Below, piece by piece: positions 1 through 6,357 of a DNA stretch of 6,504 nucleotides. The DNA comes from Lentisphaeria bacterium (lineage in GTDB: Bacteria; Verrucomicrobiota; Lentisphaeria; JABSQK01; UBA12247). The notes under the pieces are model-generated. The model was not told the DNA's origin. It did not search any database and saw only the letters and a list, made by a program, of their open reading frames with translations. The stretch spans positions 1 through 6,504 of the forward strand of contig DMTJ01000526.1 of NCBI GenBank assembly GCA_003477185.1, given 5' to 3'. Position numbers and translations under genes: made by a program. Each line of letters begins with the position of its first letter. Position 1 is the stretch's first letter.

Positions 1-507
1 GAAGGACTGGGGTAGCCAGCGCTTGAGCGTCGGCCAGGCCCAGAGGACGTAGGCGATTTGCTCGACGGTTTGTGGCTCGATGGAGCCCACCTCGTCCTTG
101 CTGGAACTCGGGTCACGCCCATTCGGTTTCATCAGAATGTAGCCCGCTCCCCAATGGATCAGCTTCACCACATCCGGAGCATCTGGCTTCGGGGGCTCGA
201 GCTGGTAGTAATTCCGCACCGCATCCATGACGCCACCCGAACAAGGGTTCTTGGCATCAAAGGCGAAGTCTGGCGCGGTGACGCGGGCTTTGTCCGCCTC
301 CCAATCAATCTGAACCGGCATGGCGTTGATGAACTGCGGATCCGACAGGTAGAACTTCACGAGGGCAGGGACGATGGCGTCGTAGTAGGTGCTATCCCGA
401 AAGGCACAGCCGCCGTAGGCACTGGGATGAGTTCCCGTCACGGCACGGACATCGTTCAGGAAGTCCACTGCGGTCTGCCAGTACTGTTCGCGCGCCAGGT
501 CTTTGCG
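1..507 (-). other. Start of a C-terminal domain, probably a GH9-like (alpha/alpha) barrel, truncated (about residues 1951-2119)
   Basis: The region starts with a helix (LAREQYWQTAVDFLNDVR) right after the Ig domain, where the first helix of a GH9 catalytic barrel is expected. The D-A-G-D motif of GH9 enzymes is not present in the visible 169 residues, and the segments RDSTYYDAIVPSLVKFYL and IHWGAGYILMKPNG are not a clear match. The domain continues beyond the window, so its identity is open. Confidence 0.4.
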
Positions 508-1278
508 GACCAGGAAGGGATCACTGGTGTTGGCTTTGAGCTCACCGCCTTCAAGATCGATGACATACCGGACGTCGGAATCCGCTGGCTTGAAGTCTGT
601 AAAGTCACCGATTCCGCCCTGAATTGCACCGCTGAAAAGAACAGCCGTCTGGTGCTGCGCGCGAATCTTGAATGCAGTTCCATCGGCGGACAAAGGAGCG
701 GTAAAACGCTTCGGGCGTTTCGTGAGGTAGCCGATCTGATTCAGGCCAATTTGATGCTGGCTGAGGCTGATTTCATACGCTTCTGCGTCGCTACCGTGCT
801 CTCCGACATCCTTAAGTCCCTGCGCTTCCTTATTGTCGTAGACTGCGATCTCGCGAATACGGCCAGCTGTCGGTTTGAGGTGGACAAGACGAATCTTGGA
901 CACATTCGTTCGGTCGATATAGACACGCTTCGCAGTCTTGGTGTTCTCCCGAATCTCCCAATCGGCATGTCTTTGCCAGGCTCCGTCCACCTCGAGCAGG
1001 ACATCGAAGGCCTGCAGACTGTCGCCTTTGTTCCAGCCGGAGAAAACATCAATCATCCCGACGGTAATCGGCTCCGAGAAGGCCAGTTCAAGCCACGGAT
1101 TCTTATCATGCTCCGCGGCCAACCAACGCGAGGCGTCGCTGACTACCCTGTCTTTTACCTTGTCCGGCACGTAGGCATCTCGATAACTACTCGCAGAGAC
1201 GACGGATCGTGCCGCCCAGTTTATCTCTGCGGCTGTCGCTATTGCCGATGGGATCAGAATGGGTGCTGTGGCGACCAT
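1..1278 (-). CDS. Alternative reading: separate second gene, secreted F5/8C and GH9-type Ig domain protein (same frame as the large ORF, partial)
   Basis: The ATG at 1278 (residue 1694 of the long frame) has GAGG six bases upstream within AAGAGGT, a good Shine-Dalgarno match. It begins a hydrophobic, Ala-rich stretch MVATAPILIPSAIATAAE that ends in an A-T-A-A signal-peptidase-like site just before the F5/8C domain. This is how a new secreted-protein gene normally begins. Against it: the upstream frame runs in with no stop codon, and the segment after this Met has no Lys or Arg, whereas the basic residues expected in a signal peptide n-region (RKIQKR) lie upstream of it. This is an alternative to, not an addition to, the long reading. 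If real, it has 426 visible residues and would be co-transcribed with the GH31 gene. Confidence 0.35.
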   Translation of the reverse strand, partial: MVATAPILIPSAIATAAEINWAARSVVSASSYRDAYVPDKVKDRVVSDASRWLAAEHDKNPWLELAFSEPITVGMIDVFSGWNKGDSLQAFDVLLEVDGAWQRHADWEIRENTKTAKRVYIDRTNVSKIRLVHLKPTAGRIREIAVYDNKEAQGLKDVGEHGSDAEAYEISLSQHQIGLNQIGYLTKRPKRFTAPLSADGTAFKIRAQHQTAVLFSGAIQGGIGDFTDFKPADSDVRYVIDLEGGELKANTSDPFLVRKDLAREQYWQTAVDFLNDVRAVTGTHPSAYGGCAFRDSTYYDAIVPALVKFYLSDPQFINAMPVQIDWEADKARVTAPDFAFDAKNPCSGGVMDAVRNYYQLEPPKPDAPDVVKLIHWGAGYILMKPNGRDPSSSKDEVGSIEPQTVEQIAYVLWAWPTLKRWLPQSF

Positions 1279-4200
1279 AAGTAACCTCTTTTGAATTTTG
1301 CGTGGTTCAGTCTCTGTTGCTACCTTTTGTGGATCTTTCTCTGGACGAATCACGTCGACCTCGCCACTGGGCTTGTAGCCATTGAGCACAAACGCAAACT
1401 TGTCACTCTCGCCATCAAGAGGAACGGTTACTTCCCAGGGGAATTCAGTGTCTTCGGCGCGCTTCTCACCTGAGGCCGTCTGATAGACCAATTCGACCTT
1501 TGTGTAGTCGTGCTTGCTGTATTCCAGAAACACATAGGCGAAGCGGCTTGCTGAGCCCAAGTTGAGGATCATCGCTTTTCCAGGCGCGCCTGTTAGTTCG
1601 ACCAGATCACGAGCCCAGGCCGTACTTTCGTCGAGATCGGCAATCGTATTTTGAAAGGCTGGTGTTACCTGCAACCGCTGGATGATGAGGGCCGTCACGC
1701 CGCGCCCTTTGACAGGGACGCGTAACGTTCCGTTGCTCAGCGTTGCCTGGGTCCTGTCGCTGCCAGAGATCACGTCCACGACGTACTCTGCATCATGGAC
1801 CGCAGGCAGACGAGTCTGGTCAAAGACAATCTCCGCCTCGATCAATTGCTCCGATTCGTTCATCAACGCTACGTACAGGTCACGTTCGCCACGTGCGGCG
1901 ATGTAGTTGATCTGATCCGGCACGGCAATAAGCTTCTTAGGCATCCACAGCAGCGCATCGTCGCGGCCAAAGAAGGTACCCTTCATCGCCCCATAGGCCT
2001 TGTTCTGCATGTAGGCATAGCCCTCGCTGTAGTTATAGGGGAAGTCAATCTGCCCGTCCGAGCGGACAAAGGCATCGGTCACCAGGTAGTCCATCAGCAT
2101 CGATAGCATTGGCAGAATGTGGTTGTAGTGGAATGAACAGACGCTCTGATCTTTGTGGCCACAGAGCGGAAAGTCCTTCTTCTCGTAGGCTGTGGTGCGG
2201 GCGGTGTTGATGTGGTAGCCGGGGAAGTTGCGATAGCGGCCGATGACTGCCGAACGGGCAATCTCCATCAGGAAGCTGTCGCCAGCGAGGTGCCCAATCT
2301 TGAGCATCCATGGGGCGTGATTGGCCATGAAGATCGCGCGGTGGCCGGAGCAGGTTCCGGAGGACTCGGCCGTCAAGCCCATGGCCGAGAGCCGCCAGGC
2401 CGGGACAGTTTCTTCAGGCAGCAGGACCCTCTTGTGCCCCTTGCCTTTCAGATACCAATACTCCGGCGCCTTACCGCCTTTGTTCACAGTGATATCCGTG
2501 GGCGGGACCGCCGGGCTCGTCCATACATACTGCGCATACCGGCGGGCACCGGTTCTGGCAGCGTCAAGAAATCGCTGCTCGCCAGTGGCCTCGAATAGCA
2601 TCAGAAGGTCGATGTAGCGCGGCGCATACCCAGTCCAGAACATGGCACCGCCTGCCGCATCCGGGTCGTTGAAGCTTGTTTGCGCCGTCTCAACCCGCTT
2701 TCGGATATAGCGGTCTGCACCAGCGATCGCAGCCTCAAGCTGCCGCTTTTCTCCCGTCGTTCGGTACACGGCCAGCGCGTTCCACCAGGTATTGCCTTTT
2801 TCGGGCACATTCAGATTCCGAATCCGCGAACGGGTCAGCTCCTGTTCGGCCAGCGTTTTGAACAGGGGCGTCGCTTTGTGAAACATCGAATGTAGGGCCG
2901 CCAGTTCACTGATCGGTGCCGCCGGACCATCGAGACGATACGACGGAAACTGGGTCTTTTGGTTTTCATCGGTGGTGAACAGGAATTTCCCCCGGGAGAG
3001 CATGTACTCCATGTAGGGATAGGCCCGCCGGTCAAACATCGGCTTGTCGTCCATGACAATAGCCAAGTCAAGCGGGTCAATACTTGAGACATTTTTGACT
3101 GCCCCAGGCGCATCGGTGGAGTAATTGCAGCCCTTGTTCTGTTCACGAAATAAGCTGAATGGACTCATCACATAATCCGCGATGTTGTCGACCGTCCGGT
3201 TCAGCGAACCAAGCGCGTTGTTGCGGAGATCGCAAAAGCCGTACAAGTCTCTGGCCACTTGCTCCTGCGCTTTCATACTGTCGCCCGCGGTTGTAAGCAA
3301 ACGCATGGTAAACGGATACGAACGCTCTGCGCCCATCTTTGACTCCAGTCCACCAAGCGCAGGGGCGAACAGCATGGGGCGGGCATTTCCGTTCACATCT
3401 CGTACCGCGACGCCAAAGCGGGAATTACTGGAGAGCGGCAACGGATCGAATGGGTACTCTTTCGGATCGGCCACCACCCCAGTGGTTACGCCGTTCTCGG
3501 TAACAAAAGCCGATGGCACCGGGCAGCGGTAGGCCAAGGTGAGATGGCTCCGTTTTGGGAACCGCTTTTCCTGCCAAACGAGAGGCTGCCAGATCTCGTC
3601 GGCTGCCGCCAGGCTGCAAGCGGGCGCCCCCATGTAGCCAACTGAGTAGTACCCGTCTTGGGCTGGCTTGAACTCAAAGGAGAGCGAGGGGAATGCCGTG
3701 CCGGCTTCCAGCGTCAGCCGAGCGGTCAAGGAAAACAGCGGATGATCATGAAACGAAAACTCCAGCCCATGGTCAGTCAGCGCATAACTCTTGGCAGAGA
3801 TCCAGAACGAAGGCGCAGCCTGAAAGACATCAGCGGTTCGCCCTTTTGTTCCCCCTGTGAGAATTGACGGGTCGAACCCGTCACCTACGGCGAAATGATC
3901 CGGGCCGCTTGCTGTCTTCAAGGGGCTTGCCTTGGCGGGATCTGCGGCCGCCCAGGTGGAAACCGTGTAGCGAGGGCCACCGCTCAAAGGCCTTAATCGA
4001 AGCAACGGATCCTGCTTGTTTACCAAAACGACGAAGTCTAAGGTGAACGTGCGGCTGCTTGTCGCGGCTTCACGCATCACGATCGTGTTGCTGTCTCTGA
4101 CCTCGATGCGGAAGCGCTCGTTTTCCATTACCTCGCACCTGGCAGGGCTGCGCGAGTCCATGGCGAGTGCATATTCATAGGACTCGCCAGGAGCAAGTTC

Positions 4201-6357
4201 AAACGACAGGGCACCAGTCGTCGGAGAGAGCGCATGAGCAACGGGCCTTCCCGTCGCCGCGCTCCAGATTCCAGGGGCGCTGTCCTTGCGCAGGCGCAGC
4301 TTGCTGATGGATGCCCCGTCGGGATGGTGAAATGTGAAGCTTTGTGGCGGTGTGTCGACCGGGTAGATATGCGCCTGTAGGGGCGCGTTGTCGGATGCGC
4401 GGGTCACCAAAATCCCCGTCCCGCCCACAAAACAGGGCGTCTTGCCCACCGGCATGGAAAAGTCCTTGAGGAGCTTGGGGCCTTGGTATTTCTGGCCAGT
4501 GTCGTAGTCGAACCAAGCCCCCGTGGGCAGGTAGAGATCCATTGTTCCAGAGGAATGGTTTTTAACCAAGGGAGCGCACAGCAGCGACTCGCCGGCGAGC
4601 CACTGATAATGTGCGAGTTCCGCTGCATTTTCGTCCTCGGGATAGGCGATGGCAAGCGGGGTCAGGGTGTAGGGATAGCCGGTCTCGTATGATTTCATCG
4701 CCGCATCGTACAGGGTGGGCCCGATCTGATAGTGGAAATTGATCGGCTTCTTGAACAGGGCCTGCTGTTTGGGGCTCCAGGAAAACGGATTTTCTGCAAC
4801 CGCCAGCCCGGCCGTGAGCGCCATCAACCAGCCGTGGCGGACCACGTCCTCCGAATAGTGCTTCATCTTTCGAAATCCCACCGTGTCGGAATACACATTC
4901 GGCGCGCCGCTGGCTGCATACTGGAGGTAGTTGATGGGCGTCCGCTTGGTCATATCCTTGACCTGGGTATCGTTGATGCGCAGCAAGGTGCCGGGCGAGC
5001 TGAAGCTGCCGCAGCGAGCCATCACCAGCGTGCCGTCATTGGCGAGCCGAGACACGGGCGCATTGAAAATGTCGAGTAGGCCAGATCCGACATTCATCAT
5101 CGTATCTTCTTTGATGCCATCAATGCCCCAGGAGCGGTAGAGCCCCGCATACCAGTCGACTGCCTCGAGATTGCGGCCGTCCAGCAGGTAGCAGGGGACA
5201 ATCGGAAACCAAGGGGAGGTCTTCTTCAGCAGCGTTCCAGACGCGTCTTTTAGGAAGTATCCCTTGTCCACACCAACCGTTGAAAGCGGATTGCCGTTGA
5301 AAAACTTTCCTTTGAGGTTGAAGTCGCGCTTCTTGGTCGCCGGGATATGCGGCCCGCCGGGGAGCACAAAGTTGGTGCGCAGGCCGATCATCCATTTCAC
5401 GTCGCGCTCATGCATCTTCTGCTTAAACGCGCTTGGAGCCGGGAATTTCTCCCCGAACTTCCCGAAGCTGGTGGTGGTGCCGCCCTCTTCCCAGAAACCC
5501 GATCCGGTGACCGCCCACCGAATCGGATAGCCGTGGTCCTGAAAATTGGTAATCGACTTGAGGACGGTTTCCGCGCGCGTCTGATACCCGAGCGCCGCCC
5601 AGGATTCCCAGCCCAATTCGAAAAGTCGAAACTTGGGTTTCACCTGCGGGTAGCCCTTGGCGGTCAACAGGGAGCGGTACTTCCGGTAGATGCCGGGCAC
5701 CTCTCCCAGAAAGTAGTGAAAGGTCGCCGGCTCGGCCGCGTTGACGCTCATGGTATAGCCATCGGGCCCCAGAGTCACCTTTGGGTTCTTGCCATCAAGC
5801 ACCACACCGGCCAGTTGATTGTGGGGAAAGATGACAAACGAGCTTTGCCAGCGCTCCGAACCGCCATTGTTGAGTAGTTTGTATGTCCTTGCCTTGTCGC
5901 GAACAAGGTTCAGTTGCCCACTCCAGCCGCCTGCATCACCAAGGCCATAGGCGACCGACATGCCGCCTAGGCTCAACGCGATCGTGCACGCGTCCTTCTT
6001 TTCCGGGACCACCGTGATGGCTACGAGCCCCGAGGAAGCCTCGACAGAGACCTCAGCCTTCAGGCCGGTCTCCGTTGCCACCACATAGATGCCAGGACGG
6101 CCGGGATTCACCTTAGTGGAAACCACAGCCTGGCCGTCTATCCGCAGGCCTGTTTGCGTATGCATGGGGGCCAGCGCCTTGCCGCTGGCATCGGCGAATC
6201 CAAAGCGAAACCCGTCCAAGGCAAGTTTCATCTGGTTCTTGCCAATCAGAACAGCCGCCGTGTCTGCGCTAGCTGATGAGGCAGTGAGCAGAGTTGCAAT
6301 TAGCATCAATCGGAAAATGCTTCGATGAGACGGCCATTGTGGGGCATTATACGGCAT
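1..6357 (-). CDS. Giant secreted multidomain glycoside hydrolase (GH31 plus F5/8C plus GH9-type Ig domain), 3' end outside window
   Basis: One uninterrupted minus-strand frame gives 2119 visible residues and is still open at the window edge. The start at 6357 is chosen because GGAG lies 7 bases upstream and a signal peptide (residues 1-31) follows directly. An in-frame ATG at 6480 is possible but would bury the signal peptide. The first 735 residues are a recognisable GH31 enzyme, a family that hydrolyses alpha-glycosidic bonds with two Asp residues; candidate nucleophile is D418 in GIDGIKED and candidate acid/base is D463. Unassigned beta-rich and helical regions follow (744-1680), then a second signal-peptide-like segment, an F5/8 type C domain, a GH9-type Ig domain and a truncated end. 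The likely location is periplasmic, surface or extracellular, acting on plant or microbial polysaccharide; the substrate cannot be told. Typical GH31 enzymes have roughly 600-1000 residues, so this is more than twice the usual length and may be two genes fused at about 1278. GH31 assignment is firm; the single-polypeptide reading is not. Confidence 0.85.
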   Translation of the reverse strand, partial: MPYNAPQWPSHRSIFRLMLIATLLTASSASADTAAVLIGKNQMKLALDGFRFGFADASGKALAPMHTQTGLRIDGQAVVSTKVNPGRPGIYVVATETGLKAEVSVEASSGLVAITVVPEKKDACTIALSLGGMSVAYGLGDAGGWSGQLNLVRDKARTYKLLNNGGSERWQSSFVIFPHNQLAGVVLDGKNPKVTLGPDGYTMSVNAAEPATFHYFLGEVPGIYRKYRSLLTAKGYPQVKPKFRLFELGWESWAALGYQTRAETVLKSITNFQDHGYPIRWAVTGSGFWEEGGTTTSFGKFGEKFPAPSAFKQKMHERDVKWMIGLRTNFVLPGGPHIPATKKRDFNLKGKFFNGNPLSTVGVDKGYFLKDASGTLLKKTSPWFPIVPCYLLDGRNLEAVDWYAGLYRSWGIDGIKEDTMMNVGSGLLDIFNAPVSRLANDGTLVMARCGSFSSPGTLLRINDTQVKDMTKRTPINYLQYAASGAPNVYSDTVGFRKMKHYSEDVVRHGWLMALTAGLAVAENPFSWSPKQQALFKKPINFHYQIGPTLYDAAMKSYETGYPYTLTPLAIAYPEDENAAELAHYQWLAGESLLCAPLVKNHSSGTMDLYLPTGAWFDYDTGQKYQGPKLLKDFSMPVGKTPCFVGGTGILVTRASDNAPLQAHIYPVDTPPQSFTFHHPDGASISKLRLRKDSAPGIWSAATGRPVAHALSPTTGALSFELAPGESYEYALAMDSRSPARCEVMENERFRIEVRDSNTIVMREAATSSRTFTLDFVVLVNKQDPLLRLRPLSGGPRYTVSTWAAADPAKASPLKTASGPDHFAVGDGFDPSILTGGTKGRTADVFQAAPSFWISAKSYALTDHGLEFSFHDHPLFSLTARLTLEAGTAFPSLSFEFKPAQDGYYSVGYMGAPACSLAAADEIWQPLVWQEKRFPKRSHLTLAYRCPVPSAFVTENGVTTGVVADPKEYPFDPLPLSSNSRFGVAVRDVNGNARPMLFAPALGGLESKMGAERSYPFTMRLLTTAGDSMKAQEQVARDLYGFCDLRNNALGSLNRTVDNIADYVMSPFSLFREQNKGCNYSTDAPGAVKNVSSIDPLDLAIVMDDKPMFDRRAYPYMEYMLSRGKFLFTTDENQKTQFPSYRLDGPAAPISELAALHSMFHKATPLFKTLAEQELTRSRIRNLNVPEKGNTWWNALAVYRTTGEKRQLEAAIAGADRYIRKRVETAQTSFNDPDAAGGAMFWTGYAPRYIDLLMLFEATGEQRFLDAARTGARRYAQYVWTSPAVPPTDITVNKGGKAPEYWYLKGKGHKRVLLPEETVPAWRLSAMGLTAESSGTCSGHRAIFMANHAPWMLKIGHLAGDSFLMEIARSAVIGRYRNFPGYHINTARTTAYEKKDFPLCGHKDQSVCSFHYNHILPMLSMLMDYLVTDAFVRSDGQIDFPYNYSEGYAYMQNKAYGAMKGTFFGRDDALLWMPKKLIAVPDQINYIAARGERDLYVALMNESEQLIEAEIVFDQTRLPAVHDAEYVVDVISGSDRTQATLSNGTLRVPVKGRGVTALIIQRLQVTPAFQNTIADLDESTAWARDLVELTGAPGKAMILNLGSASRFAYVFLEYSKHDYTKVELVYQTASGEKRAEDTEFPWEVTVPLDGESDKFAFVLNGYKPSGEVDVIRPEKDPQKVATETEPRKIQKRLLMVATAPILIPSAIATAAEINWAARSVVSASSYRDAYVPDKVKDRVVSDASRWLAAEHDKNPWLELAFSEPITVGMIDVFSGWNKGDSLQAFDVLLEVDGAWQRHADWEIRENTKTAKRVYIDRTNVSKIRLVHLKPTAGRIREIAVYDNKEAQGLKDVGEHGSDAEAYEISLSQHQIGLNQIGYLTKRPKRFTAPLSADGTAFKIRAQHQTAVLFSGAIQGGIGDFTDFKPADSDVRYVIDLEGGELKANTSDPFLVRKDLAREQYWQTAVDFLNDVRAVTGTHPSAYGGCAFRDSTYYDAIVPALVKFYLSDPQFINAMPVQIDWEADKARVTAPDFAFDAKNPCSGGVMDAVRNYYQLEPPKPDAPDVVKLIHWGAGYILMKPNGRDPSSSKDEVGSIEPQTVEQIAYVLWAWPTLKRWLPQSF
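508..774 (-). other. GH9-type N-terminal Ig-like domain (about residues 1862-1950)
   Basis: The sequence LNQIGYLTKRPKRF with N1873, G1876 and Y1877 matches the 'N-Q-(V/I)-G-Y-x-P...K' signature of the Ig-like domain at the N-terminus of GH9 endoglucanases (cellulase N-terminal domain). It continues with a V-L-F-S-G turn and a GDFTDFKPADSDVRYVIDL segment, as in that family's 'D-F-S-x-F-x-x-x-G-x-Y-x-(L/V)'. It normally packs against an (alpha/alpha)6 catalytic barrel. Confidence 0.65.
832..1227 (-). other. F5/8 type C (discoidin, CBM32-like) domain (about residues 1711-1842)
   Basis: After AEINWAARSVSASSYRD come a surface loop and then NPWLELAFSEPITVGMIDVF, which fits the family's 'W-(L/I)-x-(L/V)-x-(L/F)...I....V' strand pair. 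The domain ends with KIRLVHLKPTAGRIREIAVY, matching the 'a-r-y-V-R-l....g...l-x-E-(I/L)-x-V-y' closing strands. These domains usually bind terminal sugars on polysaccharides or glycans and anchor enzymes to substrate. Length of roughly 130 residues is usual. Confidence 0.8.
1228..1302 (-). other. Internal signal-peptide-like segment (residues 1686-1710)
   Basis: A basic stretch RKIQKR (1686-1691) is followed by the hydrophobic core LLMVATAPILIPSAIATA and then A-E-I. Basic region, hydrophobic core and small residues at -3 and -1 are the three parts of a Sec signal peptide, here about 1690 residues into an open frame. It could be the relic of an independent gene start, a membrane-spanning linker, or an internally cleaved signal. 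Confidence 0.6.
1285..1288 (-). promoter_or_regulatory. Internal ribosome binding site before the ATG at 1278
   Basis: GAGG within AAAAGAGGT sits six bases upstream of an in-frame ATG. Inside the long frame this would be a chance occurrence, but it coincides exactly with a signal-peptide-like segment, which supports a genuine initiation site, past or present. Confidence 0.55.
1318..1917 (-). other. Unassigned beta-rich region before the linker (about residues 1481-1680)
   Basis: The segment RGERDLYVALMNESEQLIEA has the look of a C-terminal beta domain that commonly closes an (alpha/alpha) barrel enzyme. A second beta unit, about 1563-1672, contains SASRFAYVFLEYSKHDY and FAFVLNGYKPTGEVDV. No family is recognised. 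Hydrophilic residues rich in Glu, Lys and Thr follow as a linker leading to the junction near 1278. Confidence 0.4.
1918..3087 (-). other. Alpha-helical region, possible (alpha/alpha) barrel (about residues 1091-1480)
   Basis: Amphipathic helices follow one another here: the Trp-Trp segment NTWWNALAVYRTTGEKRQLE at 1191-1192, then ADRYIRKRV, APRYIDLLMLFEATGEQRFL, GHRAIFMANHAPWMLKIGHL and NHILPMLSMLMDYLV. The recurring pattern '(A)-L-x-x-x-(Y/F)-x-x-T-G-(E/D)-x-(R/Q)-(F/Q)-L' is typical of alpha/alpha toroid glycosidases, lyases and related enzymes. His, Trp, Tyr and Glu are scattered through it but no catalytic residue can be named. It may be a second catalytic module or a scaffold. Confidence 0.45.
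3088..4128 (-). other. Unassigned beta-rich region (about residues 744-1090)
   Basis: After the GH31 part a stretch of about 350 residues begins near MENERFRIEVRDSNTI. Alternating hydrophobic and polar residues and many aromatics suggest one or two beta-sandwich domains; examples are LEFSFHDHPLFSLTARLTL and a D-G-Y-Y-S-V-G-Y-M-G-A-P turn. I do not recognise the family. Its position just before a helical domain resembles enzymes in which a beta-sandwich precedes an (alpha/alpha) barrel, but that is inference. Confidence 0.45.
4153..4677 (-). other. GH31 C-terminal beta subdomain (about residues 561-735)
   Basis: The sequence TLTPLAIAYPED followed by QWLAGESLLCAPLV matches the family pattern of 'RPL...P.D...... 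Q...G..LLVAPV'. The run MDLYLPTGAWFDYDTGQKYQG with W615 matches the strongly conserved 'V-Y-L-P-x-G-x-W-Y-D-x-x-T-G' segment. Next comes the 'P-V-x-x-x-P-x-F-V-x-x-x-x-I' strand (VGKTPCFVGGTGILV). This is the clearest family signature in the window and fixes the GH31 assignment. The remainder, to about residue 735, has beta-strand character. Confidence 0.85.
4678..5637 (-). other. GH31 catalytic TIM barrel (about residues 241-560)
   Basis: The barrel opens with LGWESWAALGYQTRAETVL around W250, matching the family pattern of a Trp-rich first strand followed by a Y-x-T/S helix. A later segment with FPAPSAFKQKMHERDVKWMI matches the family's 'F-P-x-P..L...G.K.' second helix and third strand. The candidate nucleophile is D418 in GIDGIKED (411-418). 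The candidate general acid/base is D463 in the context R-C-G...I-N-D, where the classical form is R-x-x-x-x-G...W-x-G-D. The usual Asp on the second barrel strand is replaced by WAVTGSGFW (281-289). The two carboxylates are 45 residues apart; in better known members the gap is larger. Catalysis by the retaining mechanism is expected from the family, but both active-site contexts are unusual and substrate specificity is unknown. Confidence 0.85.
5638..6264 (-). other. GH31 N-terminal beta-sandwich domain (about residues 32-240)
   Basis: This part is rich in short beta-strand-like segments and carries AYGLGD at 136-141, corresponding to the Y-G-x-G-(E/D) motif that GH31 N-terminal domains place close to the active site. 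It ends in a segment with F-H-Y-F-L-G and a following Y-R-K-Y-R-S-L-L helix, the usual run-in to the GH31 catalytic barrel. It is diverged, so the boundaries are approximate. Confidence 0.7.
6265..6357 (-). other. N-terminal Sec signal peptide (residues 1-31)
   Basis: The N-terminus has a polar stretch with His11, Arg12 and Arg16, then a hydrophobic core LMLIATLLTA (17-26), and ends in SSASA before D32. The A-S-A at 29-31 is a typical signal peptidase I site. There is no Cys at the cleavage point, so a lipoprotein signal is not indicated, and there is no twin-arginine motif. The protein is therefore expected to be exported by the Sec pathway. Confidence 0.85.

Noticed and set aside
58..1284. 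Plus-strand open frame of 408 residues
   Set aside because: It lies entirely antisense to the F5/8C and GH9-type domain coding region, which has recognisable motifs. Its translation shows no recognisable domain, so it is a shadow caused by GC-rich codon use.
1307..1309. TGA in another minus frame as proof of a programmed frameshift
   Set aside because: No canonical slippery heptamer was found just upstream; the A-C-A-A-A-A-G run near 1323-1331 does not fit. I keep the TGA only as a possible vestige of a former stop in the junction finding.
2045..2311. Minus-strand open frame of 88 residues in another phase
   Set aside because: It overlaps the coherent long frame in a different phase and shows no conserved feature. 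Several other short minus frames, such as 4199-4516 and 5120-5395, were rejected for the same reason.
5347..5877. Plus-strand open frame of 176 residues
   Set aside because: It is antisense to the GH31 barrel coding region and shows no family motif or credible ribosome binding site.
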